From NCBI GenBank assembly GCA_003140115.1, contig PLIQ01000244.1, positions 12,510 to 23,480 on the forward strand: a DNA stretch of 10,971 nt, read 5' to 3'. The notes under the pieces are model-generated. The model saw only the letters and a program-made list of their open reading frames with translations, was not told the DNA's origin and searched no databases. This document shows positions 6,122 through 10,971 of the stretch, piece by piece. Source of the DNA: Actinomycetota bacterium. Lineage in GTDB: Bacteria > Actinomycetota > Actinomycetes > Streptosporangiales > Streptosporangiaceae. Each line of letters starts with the position of its first letter. Positions within the stretch are counted from its first letter, which is position 1. The translations under genes and the position numbers were made by a program.

Positions 6122-7315
6122 ATGGTCAGGGTGGACCTGGTACGGCAGCGGGAACAGCGCGAGTCACAGCGCGAGCTCGAGCTCACCTGCATGAGCAACC
6201 TGCTGTCCGCCACCGAGGAGCGCGTGTACTTCAAGGACATGCAGAGCCGGTTCCTCCTGGTCAACGCAGGCTGGATCGCCGCGTACGCCCCGGGCCGCGC
6301 CGCCGAGGAGCTGATCGGGAAGACGGACTTCTCTGTCTTCAGCGACCAGCACGCCTCCGCCGCCTTCCAGGACGAGCAGGAGGTTATCCGCACTGGTGCG
6401 CCAGTCATCGGGAAAGTCGAGCTGGAGACCTACGGTGGCCGGGCGGACACCTGGGTGTCGACCACGAAGATGCCGCTTCGGGACGAGCGCGGCCAGGTCA
6501 TCGGCACCTTCGGGATCTCCCGCGACGTCACGGCGCAGATCAGCGCCGAGATTGTCCTGGCCCAGCAGGCCGTTCAGCTCAGAGCCCACAACGAGAGCCT
6601 GCGCGAGCTGGACCGGCTCAAGGACGAGTTCATCGACTTGGTCTCACACGAGCTCCGGACGCCGCTGGCGTCGATCATCGGGTTCGTCGAGGTGCTCAGG
6701 GAGGAGGGCATGAGCGGGCCGGACGCCGACCAGTGCGCCGAAGTAATCGAACGGAACGCCACGCGCCTCCAGCGCCTGGTCGCAGACCTGCTGCTCCTGT
6801 CCCAGATCCAGTCGGGAAAGATGGCGATGGAGTTCCGCAGTGCGGACCTGGCCGACATCGCCGCCGCCGCGGTGGAAAAGCTGCGTCCCGAGGCTGAGCG
6901 CAAGCGCATCGACCTGGCGCTCTCTGTCACCACCGACATTTCCCCCCTGGCCGTCGACCCGACACGCATCGCCCAGCTACTCGGCAACCTGCTGTCCAAT
7001 GCCGTGAAGTTCACCCCGGACGGGGGGAAGGTCGAGGTCAGGCTCGGGACCGAAGGCGACCAGGCGGTGCTCGAGGTCGCCGACTCCGGTATCGGCATCC
7101 CCGCGGCCGACCGGGAGCGGATCTTCGACCGCTTCTTCCGCACCGCGCTCGCCACGCAGCAGGCGATCCAGGGCACCGGGCTGGGACTGGCCATCACCAA
7201 GGCCATCGTGGAAGCACACAACGGCACGATCGCGGTGGACAGCGACGAGGGCCGCGGCAGCACGTTTACGGTCCGCCTGCCACTCCAGCCGCCGGTCAGC
7301 CGTTGCGCTGCTTGA
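6122..7315 (+). CDS. Soluble PAS-domain histidine kinase
   Basis: A 397-residue kinase without membrane helices. An N-terminal amphipathic, Arg/Glu/Gln-rich helix (1-24) leads into a PAS domain of about 25-140 (RVYFKDMQSRFLLVNAG, then the C-terminal RGQVIGTFGISRDVTAQ). A coiled-coil linker (141-168) carries the signal to HisKA with His176 in VSHELRTPLASIIGF. The ATPase domain has N289 and N293 (N box), DSGIGIP at 321-327 (G1), FDRFFR (F box) and GTGLGLAITKA from 351 (G2), so all catalytic motifs are intact. The PAS may bind a small ligand or cofactor; no diagnostic residue is evident. The start ATG has a GGGGG about 5 bases upstream. It is divergent from a standalone receiver, the likely phosphate acceptor. 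Its 3' end overlaps the convergent glycosidase gene by 20 bp. Confidence 0.93.
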   Translation: MVRVDLVRQREQRESQRELELTCMSNLLSATEERVYFKDMQSRFLLVNAGWIAAYAPGRAAEELIGKTDFSVFSDQHASAAFQDEQEVIRTGAPVIGKVELETYGGRADTWVSTTKMPLRDERGQVIGTFGISRDVTAQISAEIVLAQQAVQLRAHNESLRELDRLKDEFIDLVSHELRTPLASIIGFVEVLREEGMSGPDADQCAEVIERNATRLQRLVADLLLLSQIQSGKMAMEFRSADLADIAAAAVEKLRPEAERKRIDLALSVTTDISPLAVDPTRIAQLLGNLLSNAVKFTPDGGKVEVRLGTEGDQAVLEVADSGIGIPAADRERIFDRFFRTALATQQAIQGTGLGLAITKAIVEAHNGTIAVDSDEGRGSTFTVRLPLQPPVSRCAA

Positions 7316-8513
7316 AATACGCCATGATCAGCTCTCCGGCGCTCTGATCGGGCTCGGTCTCGCGGTCGGGCTGGCAGTTCCACGTCTTGGGGTTGATCGA
7401 GGTGGGACTGCCCAGGCGCCGGTCGGACTTGATCAGCCAGCCCGGGACGAGCTGGTAGGCGCTCACGCCGATACCGAGGTCGGTCAGGTACTGCAGGTAC
7501 AGCGGTACCGCGGTGGGAGCGTTGGGCCAGCAGTAGCCCGGGATCAGGTCTATCTTCGGGTTCGGGGCCGGCTCGTAGTTGGTGAACTCGCCGTTCACCA
7601 CCGGGGCGATGCCCTCGGTGACCAGGTAGCCGAAGGCGGCGTTCCAGGCCTTGACGTCGTGCTTGCCCTGAGCGTGATGGATGGAGTACACGACGCCGCT
7701 CACGTGGATCAGCGCGTGGTAGTGGAGCATTCCGGCGAACGAGAGGGAGTACCGCGGGCCCTCGATCCAGAACAGGTTGCGCGCGCCCGCCGTGTACCGG
7801 ACGTACGCCGCCAGCGCCGCCATGCCGAACGCGTAGTGCACCCCCTTGAACGTGCCGCCGTCCAGCCACAGCCGCCACAGCGTGGCGGGCGGCATGTCGG
7901 GCACGGACGTCCGCGGCTCGTTGTACAGGTCGAAGATCATCTGCGGGTCGTTCCCGTAGACCTCGGTCATGTCCTTCCAGAAGACCTCGGTCCCCGGCGT
8001 CGGGTCGGCCTGATAGTGCCGCACCGTCGGCCGGGAGAAGTTGGTCTCGTCGTTGAGCACCACGACCAGGTTGTAGCTCTCGGCCAGCGAGACCTCGGAC
8101 TCGATGGCGGCCATGTACTGCGGGTCGAAGCTGGTCCCGGTCGGTCCCAGCAGCAGGTCCTGGTTCACCTGGATCCGCACCGTGTTCGCGCACCAGTCGT
8201 CGGCCGTCGCCGCGATCGCCTCTAGGTCGAGCGGGATGAGCTGGATCCAGTTGCCTTCCTGCAGCCCGGACACCGTCATCCCGTAGGAGATGAACGGCGA
8301 CCCGTTCTTGGCCAGCACCTTCGTGCCGTGGACGGTGAACGGCCCGACCGCCTTGCCGCACGCCGACGCCGACGCCGGGATCGTCGTCGTCCGGCCGCCT
8401 CCCAGCGGCAGGATCAGCGCAACGACCAGCAACGGGGCCAGCACCAGGGCCACGCCCTGGACCAGCCCTCGCCAGCCGAACCGCCTGCCGGCCCGGGCCG
8501 ATATGGCCGGCAT
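7296..8513 (-). CDS. Secreted glycoside hydrolase, GH5-like (paralog 1)
   Basis: About 405 residues from ATG at 8513 (MPAISARAGRRFGWRGL). An N-terminal basic region and long hydrophobic helix form a signal peptide or anchor, with possible cleavage near the PASASA stretch before the first Cys. The rest is a (beta/alpha)8-type catalytic domain. The acid/base Glu is E199 in IFDLYNEP, the nucleophile is predicted as E309 in VVNGEFTNYE, and VVYSIHHAQG supplies the conserved His. Four Cys are shared with the downstream paralog and may form two disulfides. GH5 enzymes cleave beta-linked polysaccharides such as cellulose or mannan; the substrate here is unknown. A GTG at 8537 is possible, but the aligned leader of paralog 2 supports 8513, with GGAAAGGG as ribosome-binding site. 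No carbohydrate-binding module is present. Confidence 0.82.
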   Translation of the reverse strand: MPAISARAGRRFGWRGLVQGVALVLAPLLVVALILPLGGGRTTTIPASASACGKAVGPFTVHGTKVLAKNGSPFISYGMTVSGLQEGNWIQLIPLDLEAIAATADDWCANTVRIQVNQDLLLGPTGTSFDPQYMAAIESEVSLAESYNLVVVLNDETNFSRPTVRHYQADPTPGTEVFWKDMTEVYGNDPQMIFDLYNEPRTSVPDMPPATLWRLWLDGGTFKGVHYAFGMAALAAYVRYTAGARNLFWIEGPRYSLSFAGMLHYHALIHVSGVVYSIHHAQGKHDVKAWNAAFGYLVTEGIAPVVNGEFTNYEPAPNPKIDLIPGYCWPNAPTAVPLYLQYLTDLGIGVSAYQLVPGWLIKSDRRLGSPTSINPKTWNCQPDRETEPDQSAGELIMAYFKQRNG

Positions 8514-8525
8514 CACGGACCCTTT

Positions 8526-8586
8526 CCATGTGGCCACCGGAAAGCTGCCTCCTGTTCCCCCATGGCCGCCGGGAAGACAGCTCCTG
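8526..8586 (-). repeat. Leader elements A and B, two 29-bp repeats upstream of paralog 1
   Basis: On the minus strand, element B (8586-8558) and element A (8554-8526) share the form CAGGAG-N10-GG(T/C)GGCCA, at a 32-bp period. Element A holds the palindrome GTGGCCAC (8530-8537); element B has a decayed copy. The same arrangement occurs before paralog 2. They lie in the presumed 5' leader, downstream of a conserved -10. Confidence 0.75.
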
Positions 8587-8632
8587 TGCCGCTATCGGGT
8601 GATGGAGCAGGCTATGGCCTGGTTGCGCCGTG

Positions 8633-8638
8633 ATAATA
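8633..8638 (-). promoter_or_regulatory. Candidate -10 (TATTAT) of paralog 1
   Basis: Read on the minus strand, CAAAGCG-T-TATTAT-CAC matches CAAAGCG-C-TATGAT-CAC upstream of paralog 2, so the hexamer sits in a block conserved between the two genes. It predicts a leader of about 110 nt. No convincing -35 is conserved, so an activator or alternative sigma factor may be used. Confidence 0.5.
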
Positions 8639-8702
8639 ACGCTTTGATCTTGTCCAGCGCGGCGACTTGAGATTCTACCGTGACCCGGACGCGTTAAGCC
8701 TG

Positions 8703-8738
8703 GTCACGCCTCGGTTCCTAGTCACGCCTGCGTTCCGT
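8703..8738. repeat. 18-bp imperfect tandem repeat after the stop of paralog 2
   Basis: GTCACGCCTCGGTTCCTA (8703-8720) and GTCACGCCTGCGTTCCGT (8721-8738) match at 14 of 18 positions. The second copy touches the TGA of paralog 2 (8738-8740). No hairpin with a T-run is visible here, so a terminator is not evident. Function unknown. Confidence 0.7.
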
Positions 8739-9967
8739 CAGCTGTTCTGCTGCTGGAACCAGGCCATGACCTCCGAGCCTGCGCCCTGGCCCGGCACCGC
8801 TTCCTGGCTCGACTGGCAGCTCCAGGTCTGCGCGCTCATCGTCGTTGGCTGGGCCAGGTTGCTGTAGGAGCTGATCAGGAAGCCCGGCTGCAGCTGGTAG
8901 GCGTTCAGGCCGATGTTGTATTCGGCCAGCCACTGCAGGAACTGGGGGACCGAGGTCGGCGCGTCGGACCAGCACGAGGTGGGCTGCGGCGTCGGGTCGG
9001 GGGTCGGGGCCGGCTCGTAGTTCGTCCACTCGCCGTCCACCACCGGGGCGATGCCCTCGGTGACCAGGTAGCCGAAGTCGTCATTCCAGGCGGTCGGGCC
9101 CGGCTGGCCCCCCGGGTGGTGCAGGGCGTAGACGACCCCGCTCACGTGCAGCAGGGCATGCTGCTGGATCATCCCGGCGAACGAGGCCGAGAAGTTGGGG
9201 CCCTCGATCCAGAACAAGTTGCGCGCGCCCATCGTGGTCCGTACGTACGCGGCCAGCTGCGCCATCCCGAAGGGGTAGTACACGCCCTGGTAGAGGCCGC
9301 CGTCCAGCCACAGGTGCCACTCCTGCGCCTGCGACATACCGGCGGAGTACATCCGCGGCTCGTTGAACAGGTCGAAGATCACCTGCGGGTCGTCGCCGTA
9401 GATATTGGTCAGGACCTTCCAGAACGTCTCGGAGGCGGGCGTCGGCCCCCGCTCCAGGTACTGCGCGGGCGGCGGGGAGAGGTTGGTCTCGTCGTTGAGC
9501 ACCACGACCAGGTGGTCCTGCTCGGCCAGCGAGACCTCGGCCTCGATCGCCGCCAGGTAGGCCTCGTCGACGCCGGTCCCACCCGGTCCGAGGAGGTCAT
9601 CCTGGTTCAGCTGCAGCCGGACCGTGTTGGCGCACCATTGGTCCGCCGTCGCGGTGATCTTCTGCAGGTCCAGGGCGGTAAAGCTGGCCCAGTCCGGGCC
9701 CTGCAGACCGGGCACGGTGATCCCGTAGGAGACAAAGGGCTTCTGGTCGGCCCCGAGCACTTGCGTCCCGCTAACGCTGAACGGCCCCGTCACATGGCCG
9801 CACGCCGACGCGGCAGCCGCGGCCGTGCCCGTCCCGGTCGTCGCGGCCTGCGCGGGCAGCGCGCCTGCCGGTCCGGCCAGCGCGGCGGCCAGCGCCAGCG
9901 TCGAGCCGGCCACCAACCCCCGCCAACCGAATCCCCTGCCGACGCGAGCGAGGCGTGCTCTCGCCAT
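8738..9967 (-). CDS. Secreted glycoside hydrolase, GH5-like (paralog 2)
   Basis: About 409 residues from ATG at 9967 (MARARLARVGRGFGWRGL), with GGAGGG at 9975-9980 spaced 7 bases away. A good signal peptide (basic start, alanine-rich helix, LPAQA cleavage-like end near residue 41) is followed by a short Thr/Gly/Ala linker. The catalytic domain matches paralog 1 along its whole length, more than half identical by eye. Acid/base is E203 in IFDLFNEP, nucleophile E313 in VVDGEWTNYE, with VVYALHHPGG and the four conserved Cys. It differs in a Pro/Thr-rich insert (EPAPTPDPTPQPTSCW) and in a cleavable rather than strongly hydrophobic N-terminus. The open frame extends 16 codons to an ATG at 10015, but that lies in a leader repeat. 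It probably arose by tandem duplication together with its promoter, and the two enzymes should be co-regulated. Confidence 0.83.
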   Translation of the reverse strand: MARARLARVGRGFGWRGLVAGSTLALAAALAGPAGALPAQAATTGTGTAAAAASACGHVTGPFSVSGTQVLGADQKPFVSYGITVPGLQGPDWASFTALDLQKITATADQWCANTVRLQLNQDDLLGPGGTGVDEAYLAAIEAEVSLAEQDHLVVVLNDETNLSPPPAQYLERGPTPASETFWKVLTNIYGDDPQVIFDLFNEPRMYSAGMSQAQEWHLWLDGGLYQGVYYPFGMAQLAAYVRTTMGARNLFWIEGPNFSASFAGMIQQHALLHVSGVVYALHHPGGQPGPTAWNDDFGYLVTEGIAPVVDGEWTNYEPAPTPDPTPQPTSCWSDAPTSVPQFLQWLAEYNIGLNAYQLQPGFLISSYSNLAQPTTMSAQTWSCQSSQEAVPGQGAGSEVMAWFQQQNS

Positions 9968-9978
9968 GGATTGACCCT

Positions 9979-10040
9979 CCAAGTGGCCACCAGGATTGAT
10001 GCCTCCTGACCCCATGTGGCCACCCGGGCGACAACTCCTG
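9979..10040 (-). repeat. Leader elements C and D, 30- and 29-bp repeats upstream of paralog 2
   Basis: On the minus strand, element D (10040-10012) and element C (10008-9979) read CAGGAG-N10/11-GGTGGCCAC-(A/T)TGG. Both contain an intact GTGGCCAC palindrome (10016-10023 and 9983-9990), 33 bp apart start to start. They align with elements B and A of the other glycosidase. The true SD and ATG of this gene lie downstream of them. Confidence 0.75.
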
Positions 10041-10051
10041 TCCCGTTATCT

Positions 10052-10065
10052 GGTGATGGAGCAGG
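10052..10065 (-). promoter_or_regulatory. Conserved leader block shared by both glycosidase genes
   Basis: CCTGCTCCATCACC on the minus strand is identical at 8599-8612 and 10052-10065. It is flanked by further matches (CCATA(G/A) before, GATA(G/A)CGG after), so about 35 bases of the early leader are conserved. The rate of match is higher than expected for neutral non-coding DNA between paralogs that differ at many protein positions. It could be an RNA structure or a protein-binding site. Confidence 0.55.
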
Positions 10066-10084
10066 TTATGGCATGTTCGCGGTG

Positions 10085-10090
10085 ATCATA
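10085..10090 (-). promoter_or_regulatory. Candidate -10 (TATGAT) of paralog 2
   Basis: A good actinobacterial -10 hexamer on the minus strand, in the same conserved context (CAAAGCG before, CAC after) as the TATTAT of paralog 1. Transcription would start near 10078, giving a leader of about 110 nt to the ATG at 9967. Confidence 0.5.
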
Positions 10091-10095
10091 GCGCT

Positions 10096-10272
10096 TTGCT
10101 CCCCGCCCGCGACGTGGTCGTGACCGTCCCGATATCCGAGTACATCGGCAACGCCTGCAACGTGCTCGACGTGGCCGCCCTCAGCCGCCAGGAGGACTGG
10201 GAAGAGCCCAAGGGGCCGCGTCGAGCCCGTCCGCAGCGGCGACCCCACGTTCGCCAGCTGGCGCCCCGCTAA
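10096..10272 (+). pseudogene. Coding-like remnant of unknown origin
   Basis: The plus strand has one open frame here with strongly G/C-ending codons from 10111 to about 10206 (VVVTVPISEYIGNACNVLDV...). It then turns into an Arg/Pro-rich tail ending at TAA (10270-10272). From about 10223 a different frame looks more protein-like (EPVRSGDPTFASWRPAKYPG), which suggests a frameshifted gene remnant. No start with an SD is visible and I do not recognise the family. It overlaps the likely -35 region of paralog 2. It may be a chance open frame. Confidence 0.25.
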
Positions 10273-10337
10273 ATACCCCGGGCGGGTCTATTCAATACCC
10301 CAATAGGGTTTCCCGAATACCCCGTCCGGGTTTTATT
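10272..10337. repeat. Three contiguous 22-bp iterons with ACCC-N5-GGGT dyads
   Basis: Three direct repeats begin at 10272, 10294 and 10316, each starting AATACCCC and continuing N4-GGGT(C/T)T. The dyad ACCC-N5-GGGT falls at 10275-10287, 10297-10309 and 10319-10331, an exact 22-bp period, placing the sites on one face of the helix (about two turns apart). The dyad resembles, from memory, CsoR-family operators (ATACCC-N5-GGGTAT). The array is 44 bp upstream of a possible -35 for the membrane protein gene. The third copy ends in TTTT, so a weak terminator role is a lesser alternative. Confidence 0.8.
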
Positions 10338-10374
10338 GGCGGCGGAATTTTACTTAGCTGAGCCGTTGCTTCCC

Positions 10375-10404
10375 TTGCCCAGTCTTCGAGTCGTCCAATA
10401 ATGT
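10375..10404 (+). promoter_or_regulatory. Candidate promoter TTGCCC-N18-TAATGT
   Basis: TTGCCC (10375-10380) and TAATGT (10399-10404) are separated by 18 bases, an acceptable housekeeping-sigma promoter. It lies between the iteron array and the membrane protein gene, giving a leader of roughly 45 nt. This is a motif match only. Confidence 0.35.
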
Positions 10405-10433
10405 TTTATGAGTTCTCCCAGGGAGCCGGAGGG

Positions 10434-10461
10434 CCCCAGCAGATGAGCCCCAGCAGATGAG
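10434..10461 (+). repeat. 14-bp tandem duplication covering the start codon of the membrane protein
   Basis: CCCCAGCAGATGAG occurs twice in a row (10434-10447 and 10448-10461), each copy with an ATG. The SD GGAGGG (10428-10433) is 9 bases from the first ATG (10443) but 23 from the second (10457). The first ATG reads only MSPSR and stops at TGA 10458-10460, overlapping the second ATG as ATGA. Confidence 0.85.
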
Positions 10462-10971
10462 CCAGAGCCTCGCCGTCCGCGACCCGGTCGGGCGGCCTGC
10501 GGCTGCTCACGAGCCCGTGGCCGCTCTCGACCCGCGCCGGATGCTGCAGCTCGCCCTCGGCGCTCTGTGGCTGCTGGACGGCATGCTGCAATTCCAGCCG
10601 GCCATGTTCGGGAAGGGTTTCCCGCAGATGCTGGCCGGCAGTGCGCCGGGTAATCCCGCCCTTGTCGCCCGCCCGATCAGCTGGTCGGCCGCGTTTATCG
10701 GTCACCACGTGGTCGTGCTGAACGCCATTTTCGCGGCCATTCAGTTGCTGCTCGGCCTCGGCATCGCCTGGCGTCCCACCGTCCGGCTCGCGCTGGCCGG
10801 ATCGGTGCTCTGGTCGCTGGCCGTATGGTGGCTCGGCGAAGGCCTCGGGGGAGTGCTGGCCGGCACGGCCAGCCCGGTCGACGGCGCTCCCGGGGCAGTG
10901 GTCCTGTACGGCCTGCTCGCCGTCCTGCTCTGGCCCGCCGACCGCGACCCCGCCGACCGTGCACCCGCCGA
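10457..10971 (+). CDS. Multi-helix membrane protein, 3' end outside window
   Basis: At least 171 residues, open to the window edge. A polar N-terminus (MSQSLAVRDPVGRPAAAHEP) precedes four or so hydrophobic segments: about 29-45 (MLQLALGALWLLDGML), 78-100 (AAFIGHHVVVLNAIFAAIQLLLGLG), 108-128 (LALAGSVLWSLAVWWLGEGLGG) and 145-160 (AVVLYGLLAVLLW). Between the first two is a loop with QFQPAMFGKGF. I recognise the pattern (LWLLDG.LQFQP.MF, GHH, WW.GEGLGG) as that of an uncharacterised actinobacterial membrane family and give no function. The start at 10457 is forced: there is no other start in frame after a stop at 10409. The upstream iterons suggest regulation, possibly by a metal-responsive repressor if the CsoR resemblance holds. 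Confidence 0.75.
   Translation, partial: MSQSLAVRDPVGRPAAAHEPVAALDPRRMLQLALGALWLLDGMLQFQPAMFGKGFPQMLAGSAPGNPALVARPISWSAAFIGHHVVVLNAIFAAIQLLLGLGIAWRPTVRLALAGSVLWSLAVWWLGEGLGGVLAGTASPVDGAPGAVVLYGLLAVLLWPADRDPADRAPA

Noticed and set aside
6574..8529. A 651-codon open frame antisense to the PAS kinase and out of frame with glycosidase paralog 1
   Set aside because: Its product is Arg/Gly/Ala-rich low-complexity or shadows the kinase motifs; both opposing frames encode clear enzymes. Long false frames are expected at this GC content.
8514..8537. GTG start at 8537 for glycosidase paralog 1, with AGGAGG 10 bases upstream
   Set aside because: The AGGAGG belongs to leader element A, whose counterpart in paralog 2 is not the SD; alignment of the leaders places the start at 8513. 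It is not fully excluded.
10272..10337. CRISPR-like array
   Set aside because: Repeats are contiguous 22-mers with only 4 variable central bases and no spacers; better explained as operator iterons.
1..10971. tRNA, rRNA, insertion sequence ends, integrase or attachment sites
   Set aside because: No cloverleaf, transposase motif or terminal inverted repeats with target duplications were found by reading both strands.

Overview
The window is high-GC DNA (G/C-rich third codon positions, GTG/TTG starts, tightly packed genes) of the kind found in filamentous or soil Actinomycetota. Several details fit that group: histidine kinases with an 'NSGP' G1 box, a five-helix Tat/Moco membrane protein, and a standalone receiver paired with a PAS kinase. 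I cannot assign a genus.

Left part (1-2235): the 3' end of an OmpR-type response regulator overlaps by 4 bp a membrane sensor kinase, forming a classical two-component operon. A LysR-type regulator converges on it with a 20-bp overlap. The LysR gene is divergent from an MFS exporter (2352-3638), and the AT-rich gap between them holds a textbook LysR box (ATTG-N7-CAAT) abutting a second perfect dyad. This is the usual layout of a LysR protein controlling a divergent efflux gene. A five-helix membrane molybdopterin oxidoreductase (3699-5447) follows on the same strand.

Middle (5463-7315): a standalone receiver protein and a soluble PAS histidine kinase are divergently transcribed from a 200-bp region with a dyad (GTGAT-N6-ATCAC) among possible promoter elements. 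They probably form one signalling pair.

Right part (7296-10090): two tandem paralogous secreted glycoside hydrolases (GH5-like, NEP acid/base and GE(F/W)TNYE nucleophile motifs) lie on the minus strand. Each is preceded by a near-duplicate promoter and leader: a conserved -10, a conserved CCTGCTCCATCACC block, and two copies of a 29-30-bp element ending in the palindrome GTGGCCAC, four copies in all. This comparison also fixes both start codons.

Far right (10091-10971): a short coding-like remnant, then three contiguous 22-bp repeats carrying ACCC-N5-GGGT dyads at an exact 22-bp period, then a partial multi-helix membrane protein whose start region carries a 14-bp tandem duplication. The strongest candidates for new regulation are the duplicated glycosidase leader and the 22-bp iteron array. 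I see no CRISPR array, tRNA, rRNA, transposase or obvious new defence system.
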